Shown here: positions 10,601 through 19,644 of the stretch, piece after piece
Numbering within the stretch: the first letter of the stretch is position 1
Layout of the letters: every line of letters begins with the position of its first letter
Assembly (NCBI GenBank): GCA_938002085.1
Contig: CALLAT010000156.1
Span: forward strand, 1-49,727
DNA length: 49,727 nucleotides
From: an uncultured Pseudanabaenaceae cyanobacterium
Lineage (GTDB): Bacteria; Cyanobacteriota; Cyanobacteriia; PCC-9006; JAAUQQ01
Direction of reading: 5' to 3'
Translations under genes and position numbers: made by a program
The notes under the pieces: model-generated
What the model was told of the DNA's origin: nothing
The model's database searches: none
Seen by the model: the letters and a program-made list of their open reading frames with translations, nothing else

Positions 10601-13600
10601 GCTCCGGCAGCGTCACCGTCAATGCCGATGGCAGCCTCACCTTCACGCCTGTTAGCAATTACCACGGTCCTGCCACATTCGAGTACAGCATCAGCGATGG
10701 CAATGGCGGGACGGATACTGCAACCGTGACCGGCACAGTTACGCCGGTGAATGATGTACCCATTGCCTCAGATGACAGCTTCACCACGGCTGAAGATGGC
10801 CCAGTCAATATTCCTGTGCTGGCCAATGACAGCGATATTGATAATGACATCCTCAGGGTCAGTGAGATCGAAGGAACCCCCGTTAATCCAGGTGATACCG
10901 TCCCCTTGAGCGATGGCTCTGGCAGCGTCACCGTTAATCTCGACGGCAGCCTCACCTTCAATCCTGCCCCTCACTACCATGGCCCAGTCAACTTTGACTA
11001 CACCGTGAGTGATGGCAAGGGTGGAACCGACAATGCAACGGTCTCGGGCACAGTTACGTCAGTCAATGATGAACCTGTTGCTGTTAATGACGGCCCGCTA
11101 ACCGCAGTTGAAGATACACCTCTGGTGATCTCCCCCGTCACACCGAATGACTCCGACGTTGATGGCGATATCTTGACCATCATTGAAATTGATGGCAATC
11201 CCATTACACCGAATGGCAATCCCGTTGCGGTTACAGGCGGGACGGTAAGCTTGGCTGCCGATGGCATCACCCTAACCTTCACTCCCAATGCGAATTACAA
11301 TGGCCCGGCTGATTTTGGCTACACCATTAGCGATGGCAAGGGCGGCAGTGATACCGCCACGGTGGAGCTCGCCGTTGCCTCGGTGAATGATGCACCCGTC
11401 GCCGTTGACGATGGTCCGCTGAGCACGGCTGAAGATACACCTCTGGTCATTTCCCCCGTCACTCCCAATGACAGTGACTTGGATGGTGATCAGCTAACGA
11501 TTACTGAAATCGATGGTAATGCGATCGCCCCCGGTGGAAGCCCAGTCGCAGTTACCGGTGGAACCGTGAGCCTAGCTGCCGACGGCATCACCCTGACATT
11601 TACCCCAAGCGCTAATTACAACGGTCCCGCCGATTTCGGCTACACCATCAGCGATGGCAAGGGCGGCACCGACTCTGCCACCGTTGACCTCGCCGTTACC
11701 CCGGTTAATGACGCGCCCGTGGCAGTCAATGATGGCCCCCTCAGCACTGCTGAAGATGCACCGCTCGTGATTTCCCCAGTCGCTGCGAACGACAGTGACC
11801 TGGATGGCGATTCCCTAACGGTCACTGACATCGATGGCAATCCCATCACCCCAGGTGGAGCATCAGTTGCTGTTACCGGTGGAACCGTGAGCCTGGATGC
11901 AGATGGCATTACCCTCACCTTTACCCCAGCCCCGAACTACAACGGCCCAGCTGACTTTGCCTACAGCATCAGCGATGGTCAAGGCGGTACGGATTCTGCC
12001 ACCGTTGACCTCACAGTTACCTCCACCAACGATGCGCCAGTGGCTGCGAATGATGGCACCTTTGTTCTACCAGAAAACACAGCTTTAACCCTAACTCCCT
12101 TGGGCAACGATAGTGATCTGGATGGTGACCCCTTAACCATCAGCGAAATTGATGGCAATCCCATCCTTCCCGGTGGCCCTGCCGTTGCAGTACCCGGCGG
12201 CACCGTCAGCCTCGGAGCAGATGGCGTTACGCTCACCTTCACGCCTGATCTCGATTACGTCGGTCCCGTCGACTTCGACTACACCGTGAGCGACGGCAAT
12301 GGCGGCACCGACATCGCCAGCATTGACCTCAGCGTTATCCTCGACACCGATGGCGATGGCATTCCCGACAGCCAAGATTTGGATGATGACAACGATGGCA
12401 TCCTCGATACCGCGGAAGGGGATGGCAACCTCGACACTGACGGCGACGGCATCGTCGATTCCCTCGACCTGGACGCAGATAATGACGGCATCTTGGATGT
12501 AGATGAAGCAGGCCACGGCGCTGCAGATAGTGACGGCGATGGCATGGTTGATGGACCAACCGGTGCCAACGGCTTGCCAGATGCCGTTGAAACTGGAACT
12601 GAAACAGGTGTTCCTGCAACTCCTCCCATTGACACCGATGGTGATGGCATTGAGGACTTCCAAGATTTGGATTCCGATAATGATGGCCTCAACGATGTGC
12701 TCGAATCGGGTGGATCTGACCCCGATGGCGATGGCATTGTGGGCACGGGGGCTCCTGTTGATGGTGATGGTGATGGCATCAATGATGTGGTTGACCCCAG
12801 CCAAGGTGGCACCCCGGTTCCGGTGCTGGATACAGATGGGGATGGCGTCGAAGATTATCAGGATCTCGACAGCGACAATGATGGTGTGAACGATGTGGTT
12901 GAAGGGGGCAACGCTGCCTTAGACCCCGATGGCAATGGCACCATTGATGGACCGGATGGCGACGGTGATGGTATCCAAGACCCCGTTGATCCAGCCATTG
13001 GATTTGGCGATGCTGGCAATGGCGATGCACCGGACAGCGATGGCGATGGCGTGGAGGATTACCAAGACCTCGATAGCGATAACGATGGCATCAACGATGT
13101 GATCGAAAGCGGCAACGGCAGTGCAGATAGCGATGGCGATGGCACAGTCGATGGCGCTGATGGTGACGGCGATGGCATTTTAGATCCGGTTGATCCTGCA
13201 ACAGGCTTTGGCGACAGTGGCAGTGGCGATGCCCCGGATAGCGATGGCGATGGCATCGACGACATCCTGGACCTAGACAGTGACAACGATGGCGTGCCTG
13301 ACGTAGTTGAAGGGGGCAACGGTGCCTCTGATGCAGATGGCGATGGCAGGGTAGATGGCCCTGATAGCGACGGCGACGGCATTGTTGATCCAGTTGATCC
13401 TGCAACCGGGTTTGGCAATCCCGGTGGGGATGGGCCTACGGATTCCAATGGAGACGGCACCCCAGACTTCCAACAGCCCGGCACTGCTTCCATCAACACC
13501 CCCGGCACGGGGGGGGCTGATGCGGTTAATGGTGGAACTGGCGACGACATTCTCAATGGCCTGAGCGATACGGATACGCTTGATGGTGGTTCTGGTAACG

Positions 13601-14994
13601 ATGTTATTAACGGCGGCAGCGACGGCGACACTGCTGTGGGTGGCGCCGGTAATGACGTGGTCAACGCGGGTAGCGACGAGGATGTCGTTAATACTGGCGA
13701 GGGAGATGACATTGCCAACGGTGGCTCTGGCGATGACAGCATCAACGGCTTAGGCGGCAATGACCTTATAAATGGCGGCAGCGGCAACGACACCCTAATG
13801 GGTGGCGATGGCGATGACTTGCTCAACGGTGGCAGCGGCAATGACTGGCTCCAGGGCGGCAGTGGCAATGACCTCCTGCGCGGCGCGGCGGGCGATGACC
13901 GGATTGAGGGAGGGGTTGGTGCCGACACGCTCTTTGGGGGTCAGGGCGATGATGTTTTTGTCTATAACGCTGCCAGTGAGTTTGGCGACCTGGTCATGGA
14001 CTTTGAAATCATCCGCGATCGCATCGACCTAACGTCCTTAGTACCGGGAGATGTGGTGCTGGGTGGCAATGTTCAATTGCAGCAAGTGGGTCTAAATACG
14101 CTGGTCCTAGTGGATGCTGGCGCGGGCTTTGAGACCGTGGCAACCTTACTGAGCGTGAATGCCGATACGTTGGATGCGAATAACTTCCTGACGGGTGCAA
14201 ATGCGGCCAACGGGGCGCTAACAGAAGCAGTTGCGGAAGCGGTTCCCACCGCGAATCTGGCTGGGTTCGATATCCTGTGGCGCAATAGCATTACAGGGGA
14301 TAACGCGGCTTGGCAAACCACTGACTACCAGGTGACTGGCAATAGCCTCCAGGGAAGAATCTCCGATACCAACTGGGAGATCGAGGCAGTGGGCGACTTC
14401 AACCAGGATGGCAATCAAGACTTGTTGTTGCGGCATCAGGTCGACGGTATTAATCTCATTCGCCACTTGGGAGCAGATGGAACCACGGCAATAGGCGATG
14501 TGGCCCTACCTGCAATTCCAGATACCGACTGGCATTTTGTGGGGACTGGAGATTTTAACCAAGATGGAGAGCTAGATCTTGTCTTGCGCCATCAAGTTGC
14601 CGGGGTCAATCTGGTTTGGAATTTGGAAAACGAAGTCGTGACCAGCGGGACGGCGTTAGCGCCCATTGAAGATCTCAATTGGCAGATTGAAGCGATCGCA
14701 GACTTTAATCAGGATGGCCAGTCTGACTTGCTCCTACGCCACCAAACAGCAGGGATTAACCTGATACGGACAATGGACGGCTACAACGCTATAGGCGACA
14801 TCGCCTTAGAGACTGTGCCGGATACCAACTGGTCAATCGAGGGAGCCCGTGACCTCAACGGCAGCGGTAGCGCAGATATTGTCTGGCGTCATGGACTGAC
14901 CGGAGATGTGCTGGCTTGGGAGATGAATGGAACCCAACGCGTCCAGGACCATGTCTTGGGACAGGTTGATTTGACTTGGCAGGCGGCTGTTTAG
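4636..14994 (+). CDS. Giant DUF4347 / cadherin-like repeat / RTX / FG-GAP adhesin-like protein
   Basis: The product is 3,452 residues from ATG at 4,636 (an in-frame TTG at 4,612 is possible but less likely). Residues about 5-170 are a DUF4347 domain ([34 protein letters not shown]), common at the N-terminus of giant cyanobacterial surface proteins. Residues about 185-400 resemble a beta-propeller. Then come 19 Ig/cadherin-like repeats of about 106 residues (about 555-2,565), each starting VNDAPVA. A thrombospondin-3-like calcium block of Dx[13 protein letters not shown] units runs to about 2,945. RTX nonapeptides (GGSGNDxLxGG) span about 2,960-3,110, and FG-GAP/VCBS-like units finish the protein. 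RTX and TSP3 repeats bind calcium and usually mark type I secretion, but no type I transporter genes are in this window. Function as an adhesin is inferred. Confidence 0.88.
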   Translation: MSNATSKFQILFVDASVPAYQRLLIELDASVRVCLLEGERDGVEQITAAIAQLRAEGQIGESLELHIISHGVPGCLDLGNAALSLDTLASYADDLAAWSASELLLYGCNVAAGDAGQEFVEKLARMTGGAIAASTTPIGHPSLGGNWDLDVSTQDKVPAVAISSAAQQTWQHKLGPFPEGPAMYQVLSGQLNILNVFTGGYEPIGQKQVAYNATGFNPVDNYIYGMHGNDVIRVHSDGSLEYTGIKADKSYSGAVDSQGAYWIRSNNTKFQKIDVTTGTVTNYTLNGVGFGSADMSVIAEANGDITFVGVNGSQKLLRVTIPAGSTTGTVTATNISGLSGFKGGYGAVWIDVNGNMFAFNNSSGRIIQIFDYETNSPSASLILQSTPNGSNDGMSSIEEASPFIVPIIDLDGDNSSGATGYDYQTTFTENGAPVGITSPSTSDDDADTRVISFDGGAIGSATVTLTNPQAGDSLNVGNLPPGFTAATTAGPGGEVIITLTSATGATPAEIEQAIEAISFNNNSEDPDATPRKVEVILADTAGNQGNVAISTINVVPVNDAPVALNDGPFTTAEETPLVISPVTPNDTDIEGDSLTIAEIEGNPITPGGAPVAVTGGTVSLAADGITLTFTPALDYNGSANFDYTISDGNGGTDTATVSLEVTPLNDPPVATDDLFTVAEDGTVNIPVLGNDIDVDGDVITISEVEGMPVMPGDVVPLSNGTGSVTVNSDGSLTFTPATNYNGPASFNYSISDGKGGTNTATVSGQVTPVNDAPVAANDGPLSMAEETPLTFSPVTPNDSDLDGDTLTITEIDGNPITAGGAPVVVTGGTVSLAADGITLTFNPDPDYNGSADFDYTISDGKGGTDSATVDLEVTPVNDAPVATDDSFITQEDGAVTIAVLNNDSDIDGDSLTVSAIDGTTVNAGDTVPLSDGSGTVTLNSDGSLTFTPAPNYSGPPATFNYTISDGQGGTSTATVVGTITPVNDAPVAVNDGPLSTSEDTPLVISPVTANDTDIDGDALTITEINGNGIAPGGAPLAVTGGTVSLAADGITLTFTPDPNYNGPADFDYTISDGNGGTDSATVDLAVTPVNDAPIATDDSFTTAEDGSVTIPVLGNDSDIDGDLLSVSAIEGTPVNPGDTVALNDGSGSVTVNPDGSLTFTPAPNYNGPANFDYSISDGKGGSDTATVTGTVTPVNDAPVAVNDGPLSTAEETPLVISPIPNDSDIDGDTLAITEVDGNAIAPGGSPVAVTGGTVSLAADGITLTFTPDPNYNGPVAFDYTISDGNGGTDSATIDLEVTPVNDAPVATNDGFSTLEDSAVTIPVLPNDGDIDGDVLSVSAIEGTPVNPGDTVVLNDGSGSVTVNPDGSLTFTPTLDYNGPSSFNYTVSDGQGGTDTATVSGIVTPVNDEPDAVYDGPLTTPEDTPLVISPLTNDTDADGDSLSITEIDGNPIVPGGAPVAVTGGTVSLASDGITLTFSPNPDYNGSADFDYTISDGNGGTNSTTVDLEVTPTNDPPAATNDSFIAAEDATVNIPVSSNDADIDGDFLIVSEIEGNAVNPGDTVALSDGSGTVTVNPDGSLTFTAATNYNGTSNFGYTISDGKGGTDTATVSGTITSVNDAPVAANDGPLTAVEDTPLVITPVANDSDSDGDPLTITEIDGNPITAGGAPVSVTGGTVSLDADGITLTFTPDPNYYGPADFNYTISDGNGGTDSATVDLTVTSVNDAPVAVDDSFSILEDTSVTIAVLGNDGDIDGVQLSISSVDGTAVAPGDTVVLNDGTGSVTVNIDGTLTFTPTPHYNGAASFNYSIIDSDGATSTATVTGAIAPVNDAPDAINDGPLSTLEDTPLAISPITNDVDIDGDALTITEVNGSPITPGGTPIAVTGGTVSLAGDGITLNFTPSPHYNGPADFDYTISDGQGGTDSATVNLTVGSVNDAPVAADDSFTTAEETSINIPALGNDGDIEGDPLSISAIESNSVMPGDTVALNDGSGSVTVNADGSLTFTPVSNYHGPATFEYSISDGNGGTDTATVTGTVTPVNDVPIASDDSFTTAEDGPVNIPVLANDSDIDNDILRVSEIEGTPVNPGDTVPLSDGSGSVTVNLDGSLTFNPAPHYHGPVNFDYTVSDGKGGTDNATVSGTVTSVNDEPVAVNDGPLTAVEDTPLVISPVTPNDSDVDGDILTIIEIDGNPITPNGNPVAVTGGTVSLAADGITLTFTPNANYNGPADFGYTISDGKGGSDTATVELAVASVNDAPVAVDDGPLSTAEDTPLVISPVTPNDSDLDGDQLTITEIDGNAIAPGGSPVAVTGGTVSLAADGITLTFTPSANYNGPADFGYTISDGKGGTDSATVDLAVTPVNDAPVAVNDGPLSTAEDAPLVISPVAANDSDLDGDSLTVTDIDGNPITPGGASVAVTGGTVSLDADGITLTFTPAPNYNGPADFAYSISDGQGGTDSATVDLTVTSTNDAPVAANDGTFVLPENTALTLTPLGNDSDLDGDPLTISEIDGNPILPGGPAVAVPGGTVSLGADGVTLTFTPDLDYVGPVDFDYTVSDGNGGTDIASIDLSVILDTDGDGIPDSQDLDDDNDGILDTAEGDGNLDTDGDGIVDSLDLDADNDGILDVDEAGHGAADSDGDGMVDGPTGANGLPDAVETGTETGVPATPPIDTDGDGIEDFQDLDSDNDGLNDVLESGGSDPDGDGIVGTGAPVDGDGDGINDVVDPSQGGTPVPVLDTDGDGVEDYQDLDSDNDGVNDVVEGGNAALDPDGNGTIDGPDGDGDGIQDPVDPAIGFGDAGNGDAPDSDGDGVEDYQDLDSDNDGINDVIESGNGSADSDGDGTVDGADGDGDGILDPVDPATGFGDSGSGDAPDSDGDGIDDILDLDSDNDGVPDVVEGGNGASDADGDGRVDGPDSDGDGIVDPVDPATGFGNPGGDGPTDSNGDGTPDFQQPGTASINTPGTGGADAVNGGTGDDILNGLSDTDTLDGGSGNDVINGGSDGDTAVGGAGNDVVNAGSDEDVVNTGEGDDIANGGSGDDSINGLGGNDLINGGSGNDTLMGGDGDDLLNGGSGNDWLQGGSGNDLLRGAAGDDRIEGGVGADTLFGGQGDDVFVYNAASEFGDLVMDFEIIRDRIDLTSLVPGDVVLGGNVQLQQVGLNTLVLVDAGAGFETVATLLSVNADTLDANNFLTGANAANGALTEAVAEAVPTANLAGFDILWRNSITGDNAAWQTTDYQVTGNSLQGRISDTNWEIEAVGDFNQDGNQDLLLRHQVDGINLIRHLGADGTTAIGDVALPAIPDTDWHFVGTGDFNQDGELDLVLRHQVAGVNLVWNLENEVVTSGTALAPIEDLNWQIEAIADFNQDGQSDLLLRHQTAGINLIRTMDGYNAIGDIALETVPDTNWSIEGARDLNGSGSADIVWRHGLTGDVLAWEMNGTQRVQDHVLGQVDLTWQAAV

Positions 14995-15058
14995 GTGAAG
15001 CGACCTTGCTGATAGATGAACCGGAGCAACAGCCCACTAGGTCCGTTGCCCAGGTTCA

Positions 15059-15106
15059 GCCAAGAAAAGCCCCGACCCAATTGCTTGGGTCGGGGCTTTT
15101 CTTGGC
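15059..15106. terminator. Strong hairpin terminator after the giant gene
   Basis: A perfect 22-bp stem (15,059-15,080 with 15,085-15,106) closes over a TTGC loop; the core is AAAAGCCCCGACCCAA. It lies between convergent genes (giant gene on +, YggT gene on -) and can serve both. It resembles the hairpin at 308-353. Confidence 0.85.
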
Positions 15107-15153
15107 CTATTAGCCCTCGGATGATTCCAACGCTGAAGAGCGCAGTTATAGAT

Positions 15154-15468
15154 TTAAGCGGCAGCTTGAACGGAGGTAATAGCCATCGTAATCAGCCCCT
15201 GCTGCCCTAACAGAATCTCCCGCACCAGGCTAAATAGCCCAACCCAGACAATGGGCGTAATATCCACGCCACCAATGGGGGGAATGAGCTTGCGAGTTGG
15301 GGCCAAAAACGGCTCTGTTGGCCAAATAACTAGCTTAAACGGGAATTTCTCCTGCTCCACCTCGGGATACCAGGTCAACACGATGCGAAAAATGAACATA
15401 AAGGTCATGATCGCGAGCAGCGGCCCCAGAACCCAGGGAAGGATGATTAAGGCTGATGTGGCTGTCAT
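15154..15468 (-). CDS. YggT family membrane protein
   Basis: The 104-residue protein has a hydrophobic N-terminal helix (ALIILPWVLGPLLAIMTF), the family motif FRIVLTWYPEVE, a loop with EPFLAPTRKLIPPIGGVDIT, and a second helix (PIVWVGLFSLVREILL). This matches the YggT/Ycf19/CCB3 family of small thylakoid or plasma membrane proteins. Chloroplast CCB3 takes part in covalent heme attachment to cytochrome b6, whereas cyanobacterial and bacterial members are also linked to cell shape and division, so the exact role here is open. It is transcribed divergently from psbX across 180 bases and converges on the giant gene. Confidence 0.85.
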   Translation of the reverse strand: MTATSALIILPWVLGPLLAIMTFMFIFRIVLTWYPEVEQEKFPFKLVIWPTEPFLAPTRKLIPPIGGVDITPIVWVGLFSLVREILLGQQGLITMAITSVQAAA

Positions 15469-15648
15469 GGCAAGCTACCGCGTTGAAAAATAAGATTTTT
15501 GGGTCGGCAAAGGTTACAAAACGCAAACACTTTCCCAAGAAGATCTTAACGAGAGGGGGCTAAGACCGCTAAACTCTGAATTATCAAGATATATGATCAC
15601 GCCCGCTTGAGGGCTCATTCACAACATATTTACTGGGGCTGAAAATCC

Positions 15649-15768
15649 ATGACACCGTCTTTAACTAATTTCATGCTGAGCCTTCTGGCTGGTGGATTGA
15701 TTATTGTCGTTCCTGCGACTGTCGCGCTGATTTTACTCACCAAGGTTGACGGCACGAAGCGCTCATAG
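15649..15768 (+). CDS. psbX: Photosystem II reaction centre protein PsbX
   Basis: This 39-residue protein begins MTPSLTNFMLSLLAGG and continues with a single membrane helix (LIIVVPATVALILL) and a short basic tail KVDGTKRS. It matches cyanobacterial PsbX in length, in the MTPSL start and in the PATV motif inside the helix. PsbX is a one-helix subunit of photosystem II near cytochrome b559 and affects plastoquinone exchange. The gene is monocistronic, with its own terminator at 15,884-15,918, and stands upstream of ycf66. It is short enough to be missed by length-filtered gene calling. Confidence 0.9.
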   Translation: MTPSLTNFMLSLLAGGLIIVVPATVALILLTKVDGTKRS

Positions 15769-15883
15769 CTGGTCCTAGCTGTTTCATTGTGAACCTGTAA
15801 CCACTGCGGTTTGGCTGGTTAATTATTAGAAACTGCTGGCTGTGGCTTTTAGAGCTTTAAGGCATCGTCATTGATGGTTGGTT

Positions 15884-15918
15884 AAGGAGGAGTGGAGCTT
15901 TTAGCTCTGCTCCTCCTT
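15884..15918 (+). terminator. Terminator after psbX
   Basis: The arms AAGGAGGAG (15,884-15,892) and CTCCTCCTT (15,910-15,918) pair, and the stem extends inward through GGAGCT/AGCTC after a G-U step, with a TTT loop. The sequence GTTTAT follows. It lies 115 bases after the psbX stop. Confidence 0.75.
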
Positions 15919-16237
15919 GTTTATCGGGCTGGGGGAAAGGGGGCCTGGGTCAGGCTGGGGGCGAGTTGTGAGGTGAGGAGCGAGTAACCGGTTAGTAGAA
16001 CGGCTCATCTCAATTTTTTTCGGTTTGAGCAAGGGTCGGCATCGACATCTGTCTTAACCTCAACTAGGGAACGGAATATCCTGTTTGCCTGACTCTGGGC
16101 GATTCTGACGGCTCTTGATACCATAGACCCGCTAACATATTTGAAGCAAAGGCGTGAGATGGGATTGGGAGGATTTGAATGCCCTACGGGATTCGGACTT
16201 CTATCTACATCGGCCTGAATGACAAGAGGACAATGGT
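15919..16237. other. Intergenic region upstream of ycf66
   Basis: No reading frame or RNA gene was recognised in these 319 bases. They presumably hold the ycf66 promoter. A purine-rich AAGAGGACAA just before 16,238 is a likely ribosome-binding site. Confidence 0.4.
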
Positions 16238-17476
16238 ATGGGTGGCGGCTCGCTATTTGGGCTAATCATGTTGGTCGGCTCGATCGCGCTCTATGCGGTT
16301 GGTCGAGTTAAGCCAGATATTCGACGGGATTCGGATATTGCCTACGTCATTGTTGGCATTATCTATGCCATTACCACGATCGCCTCGGCGAGTATGACGG
16401 TAGTGCCTCCCGGCATTGTGGAGTTCCAAAACCTTCTGGCGATTGGCTGCATTGTCTCGCTGATGTGGCAGAACATCCGCGATCGCCAAAACAGCTATCA
16501 GCAGATGCCGCCGAATCGCGAAGGTGCCTTTGATAACTTGCGTCAGCGCTTTGCGGGGGACTCCCGTCGTCGCCCTGACCCCGCTCGGGGTCCTGGTCGT
16601 CCTGACAATGGCGTGTATCGCTATGAAGCCTCTTTGGATGATTATGATCGCTTCAACGAGCCTCGCCCGAACCAGCGACGCATTCAAGGCAGTGAGCCCC
16701 CTCGGGGCCGTGGCTATGACGATCGTTACGATGAGTCCTCCCGCCGTGGTTCCTTAGACCCTTCTGGTCGTCCCCGCAATCCTGGTTTTGATGACCGAGG
16801 TCGAGGCGGGCCTGATGACTTTGGGGGCCGTCCCGATGACCGCCCGGCTCGCCGCCCGGAAGGTCGGGCTCCCCGTCGCAATGACTGGGAAGAAGACACC
16901 AGCTACGTTGATGGCCGCTCCACTCCAGCCGCCAAGGAAGGTTTTGGCCCGGATCGCAATGCCCGTCGCCCCCGTCCAGCTCGTCCTCGGGATGAGCGTT
17001 CCATGGAGGGTCGCCCCCTCAGTCGTCCTTTGGAAGATGAAGCTCGTCCCCCCATGGGCGGACCGATGGGCGGACCGATGGATGGCCCCAATGGGAATTC
17101 AGGGAATATGAATGGTCCGGGCATGGATCGACCTGCCATGGATCGTCCGCCTATCGATATGCCCCCCCGCCGTCGCCCCCGTCCTAGCGGTCCCGCTGAT
17201 CGTCCTGGTCCTAGTGCTCCCATGGGGGGGGGGTATGGTGAAGGCCCTGGGCCTGGTGGCGATCGCCCCGGTGAGCGCCCTAACCGTCGCCCCCCCGGTG
17301 CAGACCGTCCAGTGATTGATGCAACGCCCAACCAGGGCAATCGCCCCCTAACACCGCCTCCCGGTGCGCCGATGCAGCCCCTGGGTGCTCCCGCCAAGGA
17401 TGACTACGTTGATTTCAAGCCTGTGACGCCTCCCCCCGAGAGCGAGCGCGATAACTCTGACCAGTTTGATGACTAA
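16238..17476 (+). CDS. ycf66: Ycf66 family protein with a long disordered tail
   Basis: Residues 1-80 hold three hydrophobic segments (LFGLIMLVGSIALYAVG, IAYVIVGIIYAITTIASA, FQNLLAIGCIVSLMWQ) with the linker VGRVKPDIRRDSD, the hallmark of the Ycf66 family found in cyanobacteria and some plastids. Residues about 85-412 are low-complexity, rich in Arg, Pro, Gly and Asp, with runs such as MGGPMGGPMDGPNG, and are predicted to be disordered. The function of Ycf66 is not known. The tail composition (positive Arg with Pro/Gly) suggests binding to nucleic acid or to another protein, but this is only inference. The gene has its own terminator at 17,514-17,547. Confidence 0.88.
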   Translation: MGGGSLFGLIMLVGSIALYAVGRVKPDIRRDSDIAYVIVGIIYAITTIASASMTVVPPGIVEFQNLLAIGCIVSLMWQNIRDRQNSYQQMPPNREGAFDNLRQRFAGDSRRRPDPARGPGRPDNGVYRYEASLDDYDRFNEPRPNQRRIQGSEPPRGRGYDDRYDESSRRGSLDPSGRPRNPGFDDRGRGGPDDFGGRPDDRPARRPEGRAPRRNDWEEDTSYVDGRSTPAAKEGFGPDRNARRPRPARPRDERSMEGRPLSRPLEDEARPPMGGPMGGPMDGPNGNSGNMNGPGMDRPAMDRPPIDMPPRRRPRPSGPADRPGPSAPMGGGYGEGPGPGGDRPGERPNRRPPGADRPVIDATPNQGNRPLTPPPGAPMQPLGAPAKDDYVDFKPVTPPPESERDNSDQFDD

Positions 17477-17513
17477 CAAATTGAAGACTGCCACTCCATT
17501 GGCGGCTTAAGCG

Positions 17514-17547
17514 AGGAGCGGAACTGACCCAGGTCGGTTCCGCTCCT
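17514..17547 (+). terminator. Rho-independent terminator after ycf66
   Basis: The arms AGGAGCGGAAC (17,514-17,524) and GTTCCGCTCCT (17,537-17,547) are perfectly complementary, and the inner bases extend the stem. A TTTT run follows. It lies 37 bases after the stop. Confidence 0.88.
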
Positions 17548-17766
17548 TTTTGATTGAGAGGCCATTGGCGAGAGCGGTCAGTTTCGAGACAGCATTTATC
17601 ATTGGGGAACTGAGATGATGCTTCGGAACAAAGCTTTTAATTGAGCCAGAAGGGATTCACTCCTGGTATGGACATGTCATGTCCGCAGTTGTGTGAACGT
17701 CCCAACGGTGTAGTTTAAGCCTCGTTCCTGAGCCTCTTTGAATTGTTGATTGGGGGTAGCTTTCGG

Positions 17767-18366
17767 GTGGGCAAAACCATTGAAGAAGGAATCGCGGAAA
17801 AGCGATGGCTAGCTCCATGGAGTATTCCGTTGGGACTTGCCGCTCTATTTCTCAGCGGGTGCGCTTCTGTTCTGCCCCTATCTGGTGATTACTCTCGCCT
17901 GAACAGCCGCTTCAGCGATACTCAGCCTGCCTTGAGCGGCAACGGACGCTACCTGGCCATGGTGACTAACCGGAGCGGGCGGCAGGATTTGGCGCTCTAT
18001 GACATTGAGCAGAAGCGCTTTCTTGAGATTCCTCGCCTCAACCGCCGCAATGCCTTGGTGGAAAGCCCCAGCCTCAGTCGTTCCGCTCGCTACATTGCCT
18101 ATGTGGTGAGTGAGCGGGGGCGGCCTGAAATTGCCCTGTATGATCGCGTCACCCAGCGCCGCCAAATGTTGACGACAGGATTTCGCGGGCCGGTGCGCAA
18201 CCCCAGCATTAGCCCCGATGGCCGCTATGTGGCCTTTGAAAGTGGTCGTCGAGGACAGTGGGATATCGAGGTGTTTGATCGGGGGGCCTCCATTCAATTG
18301 GACCAAGTTGTGGGGGCACCGGGTGATGATGTTGGTGGACAGGAGGATGCGTCCAATGGGCAGTAA
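17767..18366 (+). CDS. TolB-like beta-propeller lipoprotein (first of two tandem paralogues)
   Basis: A GTG start at 17,767 follows a GGGGG stretch; TTG at 17,743 is the alternative. The 199-residue product has a lipoprotein signal ending LFLSGC, so the mature N-terminus should be an acylated Cys. The rest is made of WD40-like/PD40 beta-propeller units as in TolB: QPALSGNGRYLAMVTNRSG, SPSLSRSARYIAYVVSERG and NPSISPDGRYVAFESGRRG, each followed by a D/E-hydrophobic-Y/F-D strand. With only about three blades it cannot close a propeller alone, so it may oligomerise or pair with the neighbouring paralogue at 18,458. It lacks the N-terminal TolB domain and no tol/pal genes are nearby, so function is unknown. 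Confidence 0.78.
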   Translation: MGKTIEEGIAEKRWLAPWSIPLGLAALFLSGCASVLPLSGDYSRLNSRFSDTQPALSGNGRYLAMVTNRSGRQDLALYDIEQKRFLEIPRLNRRNALVESPSLSRSARYIAYVVSERGRPEIALYDRVTQRRQMLTTGFRGPVRNPSISPDGRYVAFESGRRGQWDIEVFDRGASIQLDQVVGAPGDDVGGQEDASNGQ

Positions 18367-18377
18367 TCATGTGAACG

Positions 18378-18457
18378 GTAGGGGCTGGGTTTCCCTGCCC
18401 TTGATTTGTTTTTGTCGCATCACAGATCAATCAAGGGCGGGGAGACCCCGCCCCTAC
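18378..18457. repeat. Palindromic repeat element with GTAGGGGC ends
   Basis: Arms 18,378-18,406 and 18,429-18,457 are complementary at 26 of 29 positions, with a 22-base loop. Each arm also contains its own smaller GC-rich palindrome (GGGCGGGGAGACCCCGCCC on the right). The outer ends read GTAGGGGC when viewed outward-in. It fills the gap between the two tandem lipoprotein genes and abuts the proposed GTG start of the second. Similar GTAGGGGCAGGTTT sequences occur at 23,092-23,150. Confidence 0.8.
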
Positions 18458-19006
18458 GTGGTTGAAAATTTATGGCGATGGAGGAGATTTGGGGGCTGGG
18501 GATTGGCGATCGCGAGCCTTTTTCTCCTCACGAACTGCGTTGGCCCAGCGGGCCGGCTGGTGCGCTATCCCAATAACGATCGCGGCGGCCTCAGCAGTCC
18601 CCATGACGATCGTGATGCTCACCATGGCGGACGCTACATTGCCTTGGTGAGCGATCGCCGGGGCCGCCAGGAAGTGGAGCTGTTTGACACGCGATCACGC
18701 AACCTGATTCCTTTACCAGGTCTGAACCGTGCGGATACGGCGGTGAGCCATCCCTCGGTGTCGGCGGATGGCCAGTTTATTGCCTATGCCGGGGTGCGAG
18801 ATGGGCGCAGCGATATTTATTTATATCGGCGGGGGCGGCGGGAATCGCGCAATATTACTCAGCGCTTGAAGACGGCGGTGCGCAACCCCAGCTTGAGTGA
18901 GCGGGGCGATCGCGTGGCCTTTGAGGTCAGCGTGAATGGTCAGTGGGAGATTGCCATCTATGACAGCAACGGCAGGCCGCTGAATATTCCAACTAATCCT
19001 CGCTAA
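18458..19006 (+). CDS. TolB-like beta-propeller lipoprotein (second paralogue)
   Basis: The GTG at 18,458 is the only useful start close to the signal sequence, giving 182 residues; ATG at 18,356 would overlap the previous gene and read through the palindromic repeat. The start is therefore uncertain. The signal WGLAIASLFLLTNC has a lipobox with Cys. PD40-type units follow: GRYIALVSDRRGRQEVELFD, HPSVSADGQFIAYAGVRDG and NPSLSERGDRVAFEVSVNG. The order and spacing of the units match the gene at 17,767, which points to tandem duplication. The stop overlaps the end of the convergent zinc-ribbon gene by 14 bases. Function is unknown; an envelope location is inferred from the lipobox. Confidence 0.72.
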   Translation: MVENLWRWRRFGGWGLAIASLFLLTNCVGPAGRLVRYPNNDRGGLSSPHDDRDAHHGGRYIALVSDRRGRQEVELFDTRSRNLIPLPGLNRADTAVSHPSVSADGQFIAYAGVRDGRSDIYLYRRGRRESRNITQRLKTAVRNPSLSERGDRVAFEVSVNGQWEIAIYDSNGRPLNIPTNPR

Positions 19007-19436
19007 GCTCTAGGCTTGAGAAGCCGTTGGGAAACACTGATGGGGAAGATGAGCGACCTGGGGTGGTTTGCTCTGTATAGGGTGTTTTGACCGTTGTTGG
19101 GCGATCGCCCATGCCCCCAATGATTGACCCAATCACCCCCAAGGCAACTAAGGTTCCCAATGACAGCCAGCCACTGCGCCGAATCAAGGGGATTGGGTTT
19201 TGGGTGAGGCTCTTTTCAACCTCCTGGGTGTCTAGCTCTGTGCCACGACGGCAGATATCGCAGGCCAGGTAATATTGCTTTTGCGAGACCCAGGAAAAGA
19301 TCCAGTTGCAGTGGAAGTAGCGATAGTTCAGCACAATTTTGAAGGGACGTTCCCGTTCGCAGGTGCAGCAGTGTTGGTGCTTGACGACACCTAAATCCAC
19401 GGTTCTATTGCCATAGCCGTATACGGAGTAAATCAT
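18993..19436 (-). CDS. Zinc-ribbon membrane protein of unknown function
   Basis: The 147-residue protein starts MIYSVYGYGNRTVDLG. It has Cys residues at 23, 24 and 26 and a CDIC pair at 62-65 flanking two aromatic-rich strands (LNYRYFHCNWIFSWVS, KQYYLACDIC). This is the arrangement of small zinc-ribbon domain proteins with a C..C...aromatic...C..C plan. A single membrane helix (about residues 88-107, WLSLGTLVALGVIGSIIGGM) and a Ser/Thr/Pro-rich tail follow. It is probably a membrane-anchored zinc-binding protein. Its 3' end overlaps that of the convergent lipoprotein gene by 14 bases. Confidence 0.7.
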   Translation of the reverse strand: MIYSVYGYGNRTVDLGVVKHQHCCTCERERPFKIVLNYRYFHCNWIFSWVSQKQYYLACDICRRGTELDTQEVEKSLTQNPIPLIRRSGWLSLGTLVALGVIGSIIGGMGDRPTTVKTPYTEQTTPGRSSSPSVFPNGFSSLELSED

Positions 19437-19644
19437 CGGTTGTTCCTATGCAGGTGAAACGCCAAGGTGATTGGCTGGCTGTAGGAATTTATTGATTAGG
19501 AACCCGATATTTATTCATTCGCCGTCATTAGGCGACTGCAATTTGGGTTTTCAAGGGTCAGTCGTTGCATTCTTAGCTTGGTTTTGTCCTAGCCCGATGG
19601 CTTCGTTAGTATGGAGTTCTGTCTAGGACTTGGAGGAGCAGAAG

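Noticed and set aside
6070..13930. Many long open frames on the minus strand and other plus frames across the giant gene
   Set aside because: They repeat with the period of the protein repeats and are composed of biased Ser/Pro/Val or Arg/His text; they are shadows of the repetitive coding strand.
12330..13960. Possible CRISPR-like or satellite repeat in the Asp/Gly-rich block
   Set aside because: The periodicity comes from coding TSP3 and RTX repeats in one continuous frame; there are no uniform repeats with unique spacers.
18218..18457. Upstream extension of the second TolB-like lipoprotein
   Set aside because: It would overlap the previous gene in another frame, translate the palindromic repeat, and put about 80 residues ahead of a clear lipoprotein signal.
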